Shown: positions 1 through 12,699 of the stretch, in pieces
How positions within the stretch are numbered: position 1 is the stretch's first letter
Layout of the letters: each line of letters starts with the position of its first letter
Assembly (NCBI GenBank): GCA_030386875.1
Contig: CM059574.1
Location: 3,231,934 to 3,295,933, forward strand
Length of the DNA stretch: 64,000 nucleotides
Reading direction: 5' to 3'
Source of the DNA: Morinoia aosen
Taxonomy: Eukaryota > Arthropoda > Malacostraca > Amphipoda > Talitridae
Position numbers and translations under genes: made by a program
The notes under the pieces: generated by a model
Told to the model about the DNA's origin: nothing
The model's input: the letters and a program-made list of their open reading frames with translations, nothing else
Database searches by the model: none

Positions 1-585
1 AAAAATAGGAAGACTAATGACACAACGCTTAGACTCATTTTGTACTAATTTTGTACTAATTGGTTGATACTAATTCCCTTTATCCGTCTTTAATTATCAT
101 TACTTATTATTCATCTTTAATATTATTACCTATTATTCATTTAAATTCAACTTTATACATCTTCATTCATCGTTGTTCGTCATTATCAGTCTACTTTCAT
201 TTGTATCTATTTTCTCTCTCCTTATTCATCACATAGTTCATTACTTCTGGGTTTTTTTATTTATATTTTATCATTTATCTTGATCTATGTGCAGCATCGC
301 TTCCTTCAATTTGCATTTATCATTATTCACTATTTTGTATTTATTATCCTTAGTCGTCAATGATTATTCTGCATCTTCATTTCCGTCACTAAGATGGTTC
401 TAGGTCAGATTGGGTTTTTGTTCATCCTTCATTATTATCTAGCAACTTTATTTATCCTCCATTGCAAAGTCTTGCTAAGCCATAATCAGAAGTTACAAAT
501 TCGACCTCTGAATTCGCAACGATTATACTATCCGGCGACAATGCAAGCTTAGATAATAATTAAACAACGCTGTTCCGTTACCCTA

Positions 586-613
586 GATGTAGAACAGTAG
601 ACTGTTCTACATC
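586..613. repeat. Perfect 12-bp hairpin
   Basis: Arms GATGTAGAACAG and CTGTTCTACATC flank a 4-nt loop (TAGA). The match is exact. No gene or recognised transposon lies next to it, so its role is unknown. The rest of 1-1212 is AT-rich sequence in which I see no gene. Confidence 0.8.
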
Positions 614-769
614 ATCCCAGCTGTTGGCACAAATTTTATCATTGCGCTAGCTTTCAAACTTACGTATCCATTGCCCAATCAGTGCACATTCATACGAGAA
701 AAATGCATTGTTTAATTCATGTTGGGCACATATTGGATACAACACCATGCATAAGAGAATGCATTCTTC

Positions 770-787
770 TCGCTTTGTACAAAGCGA
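770..787. repeat. Perfect 18-bp palindrome
   Basis: TCGCTTTGTACAAAGCGA reads identically on both strands. It lies between two short copies of TGCATT. It could be the core of a small inverted-repeat element, but no family is recognised. Confidence 0.7.
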
Positions 788-1212
788 TGCATTAGAGAAC
801 ACATTCCCAACGTTTCTGAAAGATCGGTGTTGCATTCACAGCCTTTCTCGTTGGCTTTCCTTGGGCCAGTCCTTCACGGACTTGTGCTGGCACTGCTGGC
901 ATGAACAGAATATTGATCTTGTTTCCAGCGCGTGACAAATATTTTCTGAGAATAGAACACGTGGAGAGCGCGAAGTCCACTTCACCAGTGACCTTCGAGA
1001 CGAGCTTTCTAAGACCATAAATAATTATTCCTGGCGTCACAAAGAATGAGTTCGTTTTGTAGCTATTTTTGAACGGTCTAGGAAAATTTATACTGCGTTA
1101 GATTCTCTTGTCGCCTCAACAAACTGCGAAGGATAATTGTTAGCTTACAGACTCCGGGAACTAGTGCAGAATATCCTCAGCATTGTTGTGTTGCTATAAT
1201 TATAAAGTTTGA

Positions 1213-1743
1213 TCGTACCCGAGTCTGCTCGTGCCCAAGTCTGCTCGTGCCCAAGTCTACTCGTGCACAAGTCTGCTCGTGCCCGAGTCTGCTCGTGCCC
1301 AAGTCTGCTCGTGCCCAAGTCTGCTCGTGCCCAAGTCTGCTCGTGCCCAAGTCTGCTCGTACCCAAGTCTGCTCGTGCCCAAGTCTGCTCGTGCCCAAGT
1401 CTGCTCGTGCACAAGTCTGCTCGTGCCCAAGTTTGCTCGTGCCCAAGTCTGCTCGTGCCCAAGTCTGCTCGTGCCCAAGTCTGCTCGTGCCCAAGTCTGC
1501 TCGTGCCCAAGTCTGCTCGTGCCCAAGTCTGCTCGTGCCAAGTCTGCTCGTGCCCAAGTCTGCTCGTGCCCAAGTCTGCTCGTGCCCAAGTCTGCTCGTG
1601 CCCAAGTCTGCTCGTGCCCAAGTCTGCTCGTGCCCAAGTCTGCTCGTGCCCAAGTCTGCTCGTGCCCAAGTCTGCTCGTGCCCAAGTTTGCTCGTGCCCA
1701 AGTCTGCTCGTGCCCAAGTCTGCTCGTGCCCAAGTCTGCTCGT
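1213..1743. repeat. 16-bp minisatellite, about 33 units
   Basis: The unit CTCGTGCCCAAGTCTG is repeated with very few substitutions, plus one unit that has lost a C near 1538. Sixteen is not a multiple of three and the unit has no stop codon in most frames. This makes long ORFs on both strands that read Arg-Ala-Gln-Val-Cys-Ser or Gly-His-Glu-Gln-Thr-Trp. These are repeat artefacts, not genes. The near-identity of units suggests recent expansion or homogenisation. Confidence 0.95.
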
Positions 1744-3895
1744 TGTAAGTCCTCAGCTGAATTGAACAGCAAAGCCGAGACCTTCTCATTGGAACTGTGA
1801 AACATTTTTATCTGTCAGTTGTATGTGCGATATTTAGAACTTTGTCTTTATCGCTTTGCAAATTTGCGTTCCTACAGTTATAAATAACTCATCTTGGGAA
1901 GAAATTTTACGAAATAATTTCGTGTATAACTGAATCATGAAGCTGTTCAAGAGAGTATGTGTGAGCGTTTTTCCATTAGGATCCCAACATTATTTTGTTG
2001 TCTGGAACTCTGATACCTTTATTCCAGCTACTCTTCATAGTTTTAATGTGTCGATAAATCAACGATGATCATCGAAAAACCAGAAATCGATCTACAGGAG
2101 AGATGTAAGAATTGAAATCAAATTGGGAACGTTCGGACAAAGTTCTTCTAATAAGAGTTCGCACCGAGTTTCAGAAAGCTCTGCAATGATTTTCGTTAAA
2201 CAGATAAAATTTATCAACGTGTTGCTTTTAATATAGTAGTACATCGCAACCATCAATTGCCTTCAAATACACACTCAAAATGACTTAGATGAGTAGTGCA
2301 TTTCTAAATCTTTTACATAACATGAAGTTATGAGACAATGGAATTCCAGGATTTGATTAAATTCTTTCCATCAGAGCTCAAATGGCTTCTCTTCCAAAGA
2401 ATCTCATTAAAAGTTGGTCGATGATCTCTCAACTCCTACGTTACGTCAAAGCAGTCTACTTTCATTGTCAACATAAGCGTTCCGATGTAGTTTGTTCGGT
2501 AGGGAGGGGAAGGGAGGCTAAAGTGAAGGGAAATCGTTAAAACTATTTCTTCGGGTTCCACCGCTTTGGTAGTCAAACAACCAGCGGTCCTCTTGTTAGT
2601 CTTGTAGTCAAAGTCAGCATGTTGGCGACCATCCATATAAATGTATGGTGCTCTATACACTTACCTTGAGTGCTCCAATTGACATTTTGGGTAATAGTTG
2701 GCGATAGTACTAACTTTCAGCCTCATTTAGCTTTGAGGTTACTTTGGTTTATGTGTAATTATTTACCTCACAAGAATTGCTCTGCTATTGCTTCATTATT
2801 GCACTGTTACTGCGCATTGGTGCTGTCACTGGCGCTTTACTGGGACTGTCAGAAATAGAGAAATACTTTTGCTTAAAAAATAAACTTGATCCATTAATTA
2901 ATTTATTCCGGCAGGTGGAATTTTGAAGATTTCAAATATAAAGGTCCTAACTTGAAAGACAAACCCTTTGGGAGTCAAAAGTTAATTACATTATGTTGAA
3001 AAATAATGGAACTATATTTTCTTGGATAGTTAACCCTAAGCTGAGGACTGAAAGCTTAAAAATACTTTAAATACTAAAGAGGAAAGCCTCGTAGCATATA
3101 TGCGTTAAGTTAGAAAAAAAAGAACAGACATGAAACTGCCACCCTCCCTGCCATCATGGACCACTAAATTCTTGCCGAGTTTTCGTTCGGATGAGCCGTT
3201 GATGTGATCTGCTAGGCTGAAGTTTACACGCACTCATGCAAGCATTCATGGCTATGAGTTTATTAATTGAGAGGTATGTGTTGTCCGATATTATTTGATC
3301 AGCTCTGAATACCTCATCTAAATTATTTTCATGTTTTCCGTCAGGTTATTTTGTTTTTTTGTTCTTCACTTATTAGTTTAATAGACGACTAATTTTCATC
3401 AATCATTCCTACGAAAAAATATTCCAATTTGAACATGGTGGAGCTCACAGCTCCTTTAAAACAAGGGAGAAGAAACTTGAAATTAAACCCTATGGTGCTT
3501 TGCAGTGAATGGGAGTCGGCGAGCAATTTTTGTCGCTTCAGAAAAGAGTCGTTTAACTAGAACAAATTTCGTCTCCTTCAGCTGGAGACTGGTCTCGCAT
3601 TTGACGCGCGTCGGCTGAGTAGAAGTCTGCAATCTGATATGCAGGCCTCTTCAGAAACGACTTCAGAACGGAAACGTCAACACCGATAGCTCTATTTTCA
3701 CAACTGCGTTGTAATTGTAGTAGATTTTTATCACCTTAACCTACGGAGAGAAATACAAGGTTTATAAATACATGAGTTTCTCCTGCAACTTCTGCCTGTC
3801 TTCTTGGTTTTCTACAAACGCAAGAGGAGTCGTTTCCCTTTACGAGCAGTGCTCTGGAATTTGAGCGCGTCCTTTTCGTACAAATTATAACGTTT
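1744..3895. other. No recognisable feature
   Basis: AT-rich unique sequence. ORFs are short and show no family motif. I found no convincing tRNA, transposon protein or tandem array. Confidence 0.5.
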
Positions 3896-4145
3896 TGCTC
3901 TTCAGCCACGGAGACATTTTAGAGCCACCGACATAAGAGTCGGTGCTGGGTTGAAATCTGAGAAGGCTTAAACGTTTCTGCGGAGTTGGAATGAGGAATC
4001 TAACATGGGAGTCCTAGCGGAGTTGGGTCGAGGCCATAACATCGAGTTTTCTAACTTGGCGTGTGTCGAATTCAAGTTAGAAAAACAGAGTCGAGCGGAG
4101 CCGGCAGTTTTTCCGACTCTGCTTCAGTTCTGCCCCGCACCCACG
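3896..4145. repeat. GC-rich dispersed module with hairpin
   Basis: This stretch repeats GAGTCG, GAGTTG and GACTCTG words and resembles the module near 16.1 kb. It contains a perfect hairpin with arms TTTTCTAACTTG (4047-4058) and CAAGTTAGAAAA (4073-4084) around a 14-nt loop. It is likely a copy of a dispersed non-coding repeat. I cannot assign a family. Confidence 0.45.
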
Positions 4146-5419
4146 CCTCGCCAGTGTGATAGAGCTCGCAGCCATGTTTGATTTGCTCTTCATCATTGGA
4201 ACTTTGAAAATTCTTTGATTAACGACTCAAGTTTGTGCAGCAACTGGGATGAGGATGACGGACCAAACAGCCTCCGAAGAGAGAGAAATGAGGCCGACGT
4301 TTGGTCTTTACGAGTAACCGCATAAAATTATCTTGCTTTCAACACAGCTCAGCAAATTACTCGGAAGACCTGCTCGATTTTTCAGAATCGCTGTCGAAAG
4401 AAACGAAGTGAAAGATCGACATTTTTCATGGCACTCCAAAGTTAAGGGAATTTTTTTGTAGCGGGCGATAGTCAAGAAAATGCTCATAGAATACGCTAAG
4501 ATTTCGTAACTATGTAGCTGTAGCGCAGTAGCTGTAGATGGCTTAAGTTTCATAGGAGAATTTTATTGCAGATCTGTACTTTATATTTCCTTCAGTATTT
4601 CTTAACCCATTCTTCATTTCCCCTAACTTTAGATATTCAGTCTTCAAATGACAGAAAAAATTCTATTGTAAAAAAATTCACGTTGCGTATTATCAGCGTA
4701 AAGTTTTGATTACAGGATCGGTAACCAACAATTTTCTATAACTAGCTGCTCGCCCACTTATCCCCGAATAATTTGACCTTGTAAATATTTTCTATTTGTT
4801 GCGTTTGCATTCATCCCACTCATTCCTGCTAAGTATTTTTCAGGCTAATTCTCCTTCATGAGAAAACCTTTCCACTTTGCACTTGCACCACGTATTCCAT
4901 TTTCTGGCAGTAACTTTTTCGAGGCTCATATAGCAGAAAGCAACCCCTCTTTTCCCCCTCTCCCCATTGCTCTGTCCCAGTTGAGGGAGGGGGAGAGTGC
5001 ACGTTTAACTTTGATCCCCGTTTCTGAGAAGATTCTAAAGTTCATAATTTAGCTCCGCTTGCGAAGTTCGGGGCTCGGAAGTCTCGTCTGAGCGTCAGAA
5101 TCTTGCACAAACTGCCGGCTGCGCAGTCAACCCTGCACTGGCAAATGTTCGCGCTCGAATTTAATTAATCATGCGCCAGTTGTGACTGCCACCGGGTTGG
5201 TTTTTTGGTTTGTTTTCCGGAGCAGGTAAATGAAGTCTCAGTGCCGCTGTTGCGGTGTGCTGGTACGGCGCACATAAATGACCGCCGGCTGCAGGCAACA
5301 ACCATGCATACGCTTTTCATGTTCATTGGTGTTTTACCTTTTTATTCAAGTTACTGAGTTTTAAAATTGCTACGCAGATTCTTAAGCGAAAAAGAAAACT
5401 TTCAATAATCAACGAGTTG
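4146..5419. other. No recognisable feature
   Basis: Mixed AT-rich sequence with a short C+T-rich patch near 4940-4990. Nothing coding is convincing. Confidence 0.5.
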
Positions 5420-5472
5420 TTCATAACGGGGAAAAGTTCACAACGGGGAATTTGTTCATAACGGGGAAAAGT
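5420..5472. repeat. 17-18 bp triplet repeat
   Basis: Three near copies of TTCATAACGGGGAAAAG occur in tandem, spaced 17 and 18 bp. The middle copy has TTCACAACGGGG. This is a very short array with no associated gene. Confidence 0.7.
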
Positions 5473-5810
5473 GGTCAGGGTTTTCTCAGTCGTTCTTGGT
5501 AATAAGATACTCATACGACAAATAAGCGGGGAAATTATTATGCACCCTGGCAAGCAAGAGGGAAAACTAGATGCCGAGCGCTGTACTGAGCGCAGTAGCT
5601 ACCAGCTCGCAGGAGCAATTCGACAGTTCATGCTTGCTAGATCACGAAAGAAGTATCTGTAAAATGATTTCCAACTACAAACTATTTTAAGTAAGAAATT
5701 CACTTCTTTTCTCAGTGTCACAGTTTTGTTTCCGCTAATACTCGTCCGAGGGCCTTTTTCTACCCACTCTGTTAGACAATTGTACGCATACGCTGCCAAA
5801 TCTGGTGTGC

Positions 5811-6220
5811 CCCTTATTAGGCGTTGATGCACCTTATTGTGCGTTGATGCACCTATCTCATAATTGTGCGTTGATGTCCCTTATTGTGCATTGATGCACC
5901 TTATTGTGCGTTGATGTCCCTTATTGTGCGTTGATGCACCTTATTGTGCGTTGATGTCCCTTATTGTGCATTGATGCCCCTTATTGTGCATTGATGCCCC
6001 TTATTGTGCATTGATGCCCCTTATTGTGCATTGATGTCCCTTATTGCGCATTGATGCCTCTTATTGTGCATTGATGTCCCTTATTGTGCATTGATGCCCC
6101 TTATTGTGCATTGATGCCCCTTATTGTGCATTGATGCCCCTTATTGTGCATTGATGCCCCTTATTGTGCATTGATGCCCCTTATTGTGCATTGATGCCCC
6201 TTATTGTGCGTTATTGCCTC
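5811..6220. repeat. 20-bp minisatellite, about 20 units
   Basis: The unit is TTATTGTGCATTGATGCCCC. Left-hand units carry GCG instead of GCA and CACC or TCCC instead of CCCC, so the array grades from diverged on the left to homogeneous on the right. A single isolated unit of the same sequence lies 2 kb away at about 8191-8214. Confidence 0.95.
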
Positions 6221-7869
6221 ACAGTGTTGAACAAGGATCAGTGGATTATTTTCATAGGGGCAATCCCCAAATACTATTATTATTCCTAGCACACTGATAG
6301 CCACACAGGTTAATCATAAGAGAAGTAGCAGCTAGTTTGTTAAATCGTCAAGGAATCAATTTTCCTTCAATGAACACTGCGGGAATGCACATAGCATGAC
6401 TAAATACGCGGCGTCTCATTCGAAAACATTACGCGGACGATATAGTTTAGTTTTACTTAATCATTTAATCTCTGGCCACTATTCTAATCTATAGAAGGTA
6501 GCGAACAAAACATAACTTAAGGCAACAACACATGGCCGTTTTATCGAGTCTGCAACGAAGAATTAAGGTTTAGACAGCTTTCAGTGAGAGAAGCTTAACA
6601 ACAGTAAAGATTTCAACTTTCAATAATACAAGTGGTCTTTCACCATTTCAAGAATTAATTATCAATCAAACGCACTGTGCCCAGCGAACTAAAATGCCCG
6701 TGCAGATGAATTAAGTGTTACACACAATTTTGCATGCCCTCGCAGAGGCAATCTGACACGGATAACAGGGTGCGAGGTAACGCCTAGCTAACTTCACGCA
6801 GACTATGTGGCTGTGTTGTGGTGAACAAAAGGAAACTAGCTGGGCACGCAGAGTCATCAGCAGCCCCAGGAGGCGCGGCAGCCCACAGCGATGTCTCAAG
6901 TCCTAATAAAGAAAATTCAATTATTAGAATGCGGTAAGGATGAGCGATCTTAATTTGAAGCCATTCCTTCAAACGCTCATAGTTAAAAGGTGTTTCACTA
7001 ACTTGAAATTTACAATACTTTTTCTAAAACGTCAGAAACTGAACTAGCGCACCTCACGCACCTAAGCGTAGCAAAAATTGGCCCTCAGACGGGCAGGGCG
7101 CTGGACGAGAATACGGTTGACGTCACGGCCAAGGCAATCGGTAAGAATTATTAAGTAGCACCGTCAGCGCAGAATTACTGCAAGCAGAAATGGAGAAAGA
7201 AATGAAATTCACGTATGAAGCGAGTTGGGGGCTACATAGCAAAATTTCCGATGTTGTAAACAAGGTGAAATGCCATTAAGCAAACGAGCCTATCACCACC
7301 AGAGCATAGTCTCGCCCAAAACAAACGGTGCTAGGAAGTAGCAGATGTTTCGGCTCTCGAGATGAGATGTAGAGACTGTAGAAGTAGAGATTAGTCAATA
7401 AGAATTAAATTATATTAACGTTTAGGGTTAGTAATTTCACAGCCTCTGAAAAAATAGGGTTTTCACCGCTAAAAGTTTTAGAATCTTCGGCTCTGGTTAA
7501 GCAATTCAATTGGCAAATGACGCAAGGACCAACCTATTGTAAGGTTCATGTTCCAGAAAGAGAAAGTAAAATAAGAAACCGAAATGAAGGAAATAAAAAG
7601 TGGGAAGTTAAGAACCACGCGAAGCCGGTCTAGTGCACCGACGCAGCGTTAACAAAGCTATGCATCACCGTCGCGAACAGGGAGTCCGCAAGTGAAACGA
7701 AGCGATTTGCTCGCCTCATCACCATGTCAGGCATCGCTCTCACTGGATTAGTTAAACAAGAAAGGCCTCTTGGTTTGAGATGAACTTCTTTCCGAGTAGA
7801 CAACACTTATAATTTATATGTTGGGCATAAAAATCTGAAGTTCATAAACTTAAGGTTCTTATTTTAGGA
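6221..7869. other. No recognisable feature
   Basis: Unique sequence with no supported gene, RNA or transposon. Short ORFs here lack any family signature. Confidence 0.5.
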
Positions 7870-8150
7870 GGATACTGTTAGATTACCTCAACTGTTGATG
7901 GGCCATCGGGACTTCTATCCTTTGGGCCCCCTTTGCTTCTTTCAGTTTTGATGCCTTCTTTACTCTCTTTTCTTTGATTTTCACCCCCTTTCTTGCCAAG
8001 GGGCTATTTTTACGCCCAGGGTATCCTTTGTGGGACACACCTTGAAATGGATTCTACGTAAAATTTCTAGTCTGTACTGCAGTTTCTCTTATCACTTTTG
8101 AAGTCATCTTTGCTGTATCTGGGAATCTTTAACTATTTAATCTAACAATA
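7870..8150 (+). mobile_element. Possible diverged relative of the SINE-like family
   Basis: It opens with GTTAGATTACCTCAACTGTTG, which resembles the leader upstream of the SINE-like copy at 14.5 kb and a segment at 63.2 kb (minus). It ends near TTTAATCTAAC, like the tail of the family. The body is T-rich with CTTCTTTC words but does not align well, so the assignment is weak. Confidence 0.3.
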
Positions 8151-8190
8151 ATACGAGGCCGAGTGCACGTCACTACAGCGCTACTTGGCC

Positions 8191-8214
8191 GCATCATTGT
8201 GCGTTGATGCGTTG
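8191..8214. repeat. Lone unit of the 5.8-kb 20-bp minisatellite
   Basis: The sequence CATTGTGCGTTGATGCGTTG matches the older GCG variant of the 5811-6220 array, found here as a single copy. Confidence 0.5.
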
Positions 8215-8390
8215 TAGCTACCCTCATGCTTACCATCCTGCCGCCGCAGTACCATCAATACAGATCACTTAAGCACCATCACCCTGATCTGTATTCACCA
8301 CTAGCTGATTACAAATATCAATTAAACCATAGCATGATTACTTCTCACCATTTCAGGATGCCTTTTCCTCTTTCCATGGTTACTACTGAC

Positions 8391-8484
8391 CATAACATGA
8401 TAAATACTCACTTTTATATGATTACTACTTACTATTACATGATTACTACTCACTATTACATGATTACTACTCACTACTCCTTAT
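8391..8484. repeat. 21-bp short tandem repeat
   Basis: About four units built on ATGATTACTACTCACTATTAC. The ORF across this region (8226-8516) is a repeat artefact. Confidence 0.8.
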
Positions 8485-8521
8485 TACATGGTTGCTACTC
8501 CCTCCCAACACGCTAGCACCT

Positions 8522-8660
8522 CACCGTCCAGCACGCACACATGGACCACTAACATGCACACACCTCCAACACGCACACACCTCCAATACGCACACACCTC
8601 CAACATGCATACACCTCCAACACACGCCCACACTTCCAACGCGTACGTATCATCAACACA
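8522..8660. repeat. 17-bp short tandem repeat
   Basis: Units of the form CACACACCTCCAACACG with several substitutions. Open frames on both strands across it come from the repeat composition. Confidence 0.8.
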
Positions 8661-9347
8661 CACCATCAATACACGCTCCCTCAATTGTTTAGGTTTTTTC
8701 ATTACGTGCTCTCATCGTCGATTAGAATGATTTCCTAACTTCGTTTTTTCTTCTTTTTTGTCTTTTTGTATTGTTTTTATTCATAATCTGTAAAATATTC
8801 ACAAAGCATACCTTCTGTTGCTTGTCAATTTAGCTCTTATGTTGCCTCAAAATGCTGCAAATTTTCGTCAGTTTAATACAGGTAGTTATTCGCAAATTTA
8901 CTGAGGGATGATGAAACCCTCTAACATTATATCCGCAAATTTCCATTATACGATGCTCTGATTCGCTCTATACTCTGATTTCATTATTTTTTACACGTTG
9001 ACTACGTTTGTGTGGAACTTCGGTTGGCTTCCAAGTAGTAGAATGAAGGACCGGCGTGGACTGCAAATATACATTTCCATCCTTTCCAAGGAGAATAAAA
9101 AACTTAAAAGCACGATAGTATTTTACCTTCTACAAAAAAATCGATATTAAAAAAATTAGTGAAATAATTAAAATGCTATTCATTTATATCGGTACGTAAA
9201 TTCACAATTTGTCAAGAGGGCAATGTGTATCAAAACGTAGCCAATGTATTAAGAGCGAGATTCGCGTTTTATGTCAAGCCTGTACTTTACTTATCTTCTT
9301 TTTTTACATTTTTAAGTCATGTTTAACCCATTTCCATCTTTTCGCAG

Positions 9348-9503
9348 ATATTGACCTGAATGATCCGGAGGTGCAGAAAGCCGCCGCAAAAATCCAAGCC
9401 GGCTTCCGTGGTCACAAAACGCGGAAGGAGTTCAACAGAGAAAAACCTGACGCACAAAAGACGGAGGCGGACGAAATTGCGGACATTGATCTCACCGATC
9501 CTG
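9348..9503 (+). CDS. igl: igloo-like IQ protein, internal exon
   Basis: This internal exon has acceptor ttttcgcag and donor gtaagt and is 156 nt long. It starts after the first base of a codon and ends with one base of the next (phase 1 at both ends). It encodes an acidic module IDLNDPEV, then an IQ motif around KIQAGFRGHKTRK (I-Q-x-x-x-R-G-x-x-x-R), then a Lys/Glu-rich linker and the start of a second IDLTDP module. Known family role: IQ motifs bind calmodulin, chiefly its Ca2+-free form. In Drosophila, igloo is a GAP-43-like neuronal IQ protein. The phase joins exactly to the exon at 23887. The name rests on remembered module similarity; another small IQ protein is the alternative. Confidence 0.8.
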
Positions 9504-12359
9504 GTAAGTGATCTCGAAACCCGGATGAGGGTTGCCAATAATAATAACGCGGTCGTTTACGTACGCTTCTGATTGAATACGCAGCCTAGGAGGTCGTTTG
9601 CTCACGATCCAAACTAATAATCTTAATGGGAAAGGTTGTATACTTTACTGCGCCAGGAAGAATGACCAGCGACGACCTGCAATCTATTTTTCTCGTACGA
9701 GAGCAAGACTGAACGAGGAAGGGAGATGAAAGTGAGCGAAATGAGGCACATTTCTTGCGGTCCTCGCTTCTATGGCCGTACGTCACTGACGACATCCGAT
9801 TAAGTTAATTAGCACAACTGGGCACTTTACTTCGCACATTGCCGTGTTCTTAGTGCTTTGCTATAGCAGAGTTGGCAGGTAAGAACTCTACGGATTTCGA
9901 AACACACATTTAAATACAAATGCTGTTGCATTTTTTTCTTAGATTTTTATTTCAAAATCTTTTCGCATTTCGCACCGCACGTCATAGGTGAGTACGTTGA
10001 TAGAATTTTTTTGTAGTCTATTAAAAGGACTTTGAGGTAAATGGGGATACTTAGGAGTTCTTAACTTCACTCGCAGGGATTTGAGGACAATGCCCCTCCT
10101 TGCCCCCGCACCTCGGACGAACTACAAAATACTCAACTCATGTCGCAAGAGTCCATTGAGGCTCATCTTTATTTTTTTCACTTCTTCATCTCGTAAGATA
10201 CGCTCACGAGCTGTGCAACTTACGCCCAGCACGAGTTTTTTCTTTATTCTCGTTTTCCTAATTTATTCGATTTCTCATCTTAATTTTGTACTTATCGAGG
10301 TGCTCCCAGCTTTTTCGTTTTATTCAATGCCAAGCGAGACTGTTTAAATTTAGAGCTCCTGTGAGGCCACTTGCGGTTTACTTTCCCCGAGTGTCTCGGC
10401 GCAACTTTCAAAAGTTTAAATAAATTTAAGGTCAAGCTTCGAAAAGCTAAAATCATTTCGTAACACATAGTTTACAATGCAGTCATAAGCTTGAAACATA
10501 AATTTATGATGCATTTTTTCAGGTTCCATAATGCCCTTTTAATACCTATTATTCTTGTTCTAAAAGTTGTGTACAAGCAAAAATCAAGCCATGTTTGTGC
10601 CCACATCCCTTGTGGTAAAATTGCAATCTTTGGGAGATTTTCTACGTGAATCTGTTGGATGTTTTATGAGATGTTGTAATGGGTCGGAAACGGTCGCTAG
10701 TGAAGAAGTCAAATCTGATAAATTTGTGTAAAATTTATTTCTTCTCTGATAAATATGAGCGGTAGTTGAATGTCTTCTTTATGAATCTTCATGTAGAAGA
10801 TAGTGAAAACGGTCGCAAATTCATACAAAAATGCCTTGAATATTTCCACCGAGTACCGTCCTCTTCTAGTCTGATGGTATCACCCTCACAACCAATTCTA
10901 ACAAACGGAGAAACTTTATCTGAAAATATTTTATTTGTTCCTCGTTCTTTCGATCATATACCCTGATGGTGAACTTAGTTTGCCCGATGGGTTCTATTTG
11001 GGTTTGCTCAATGAGCTGGGCAGAAAAACTGTTCGATGGAGGAGCTCCTGATCCGAATTTTGGATTTTCGGTACCGTGTTCCCGGTGTCCGTAAACGCTT
11101 AGTGAAATGTTTATGGTTCTATAAATGAATGTTATTTTATTGAATTCACTTGAATTAAAATAGGCGCTCAGCCATACCGAACGGAAAAGAGCTCGGCACA
11201 GATAAACATTTGTTAATTCAACTGTACCTACTAACAACCTGCTGTAGTTATGAATGCTACCGGGAAATTTTGTCATCAACGTGAAACATTGGAATGTGAT
11301 CTCTTTCACTTACTGAAATTTCCATCAGTCAATCTTCCTCACCCGGATAAAATTAGTTCTGAATGCGTTAATTAACAGAAAGGTATTTTGTCGATTCTAA
11401 ACGTTGAGCCTCGGAATGCACCACGAGATAATTTCTACAAATGTTACAATTAGAAAATTCCCACTATTCGTACTGCCATGTACGCCGACTTAACTACCAG
11501 ATCTTTACGCACACGCGCAGATGAACATGTTAGCTGCGTTACGGCACGCACATCGCTCTTTCTGTTCAGAGCTATTCTCGCATCCTCTCCCGTGTCGTGA
11601 AATGATGCTCCCACTAGGACCAGTTCACTTTCAATCTGGTTACTCTTCCAAAGCTCGTTGGTGTTTTCTTGTTAACCTTCAAGGCAAAACATTCAGCTAC
11701 TTAAAAAACAATTACTCTTGTTACTATTACTATTACTCTTGTTTACTAATTACTATTACTCTTGTTTTGTCTGAGTCGCGGCGTTTTTGCCTTTTTTCCG
11801 TTAGATTTTCACGCTTCAAGCTGATGATAGTGTAACCCATAGAATCAGAATTATAGTCCGTATTTTAGTTAGTTAAAATTACTTTCGTATGCTACAAAGA
11901 ACAATGGCAGCACGTGCTTCATCCTACTCGTATATTGTGAAACTTTGCATACATTTTAGGCTTAATGTCATTCGTACGTAGTGATTAGTGAGTCGCTCTG
12001 AGTAACATGAAATTTTTTTTGATTGAAAAGCAATGAGTTAGAAACAAAACGGCTACAGCTTCCAAAGCATTTTGGAAATGAAAGTTATCTGAAAATCTTT
12101 AGTAGCGTTCGCTTGCCTCGCATTACGAAATTTTTGTTTTGAAAATGATTCGTCCTTTTCAAATACCACGCAAGCATATTGATCAATTTTAAAAATTCAT
12201 CAAACACTTAAGTTTCCAGATCTCACAGCTTGAGAGGAACGTATTTCAAACATATCTGAATTTTTTTCTTCCTCAAGGCACAGAATATTTTAAATGGATA
12301 AATTATACTACCTAATGTCATTGTTAAAATTCCGTATTTTTCTTCAGCTGTTTTAACTT
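9504..12359 (+). other. First part of igl intron 1
   Basis: AT-rich intronic sequence. It includes a minus-strand open frame of 147 codons at 10866-11309 that shows no family motif and is probably chance. I see no further IQ-coding exon. Confidence 0.5.
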
Positions 12360-12647
12360 CAAGGTTAGGGAAACCTTTCCGTGAAATAGATTAGGTTTTT
12401 TTGTTTTGTTAGACATTTCCGTTTCACTGCTGTCATTTTTTTAGCCCCATTACCTGCATTTTCAACTTTTATTGTAATTCCTAATCAATCGTGCTATATC
12501 TATATGCAAAGAATCATGCATGGGAACGCACTTGTGCAAAGATCCTCGCTCCCTCAGTTCCAAACTTAACGGTGCTCTTCTCACTCCTTTCTCAGCGACA
12601 CATTTTATGTGAGGGTAGGGAGACACTAACTTGTAGCCTAATCTTTT
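12360..12647 (+). mobile_element. SINE-like copy (old, diverged)
   Basis: It matches the family in order: GTTAGG..., a T-rich GTTTTGTTAGAC segment, the TTTCACTGCTGTC box, TTTTCAACTTTTAT, ATGCATGGGAACGCAC, TCTCACTCCTTTC, GGGTAGGGAGAC, and a tail ending CCTAATC. The GGGAACGCACTTGTGCA internal segment links it to the copies at 17.9 and 51.8 kb, suggesting an older subfamily. Confidence 0.65.
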
Positions 12648-12699
12648 CATCAGCTAACTGACCAATTGATGAGCCTTGCTGCACTGATCAATGCTGACA

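Noticed and set aside
1145-1805. Several long ORFs on both strands (170-214 codons)
   Set aside because: They are generated by the stop-free 16-bp unit and appear in nearly all frames; there is no start or splice context and no homology.
9209-9347. Upstream extension of the first igl exon to the ATG at 9209
   Set aside because: A strong acceptor (ttttcgcag) with a pyrimidine tract sits at 9347 and the extension is non-conserved, AT-rich and Phe-rich, so it is intron.
10866-11309. 147-codon minus-strand ORF
   Set aside because: No recognisable domain and isolated in intron 1; length is within chance for AT-moderate sequence.
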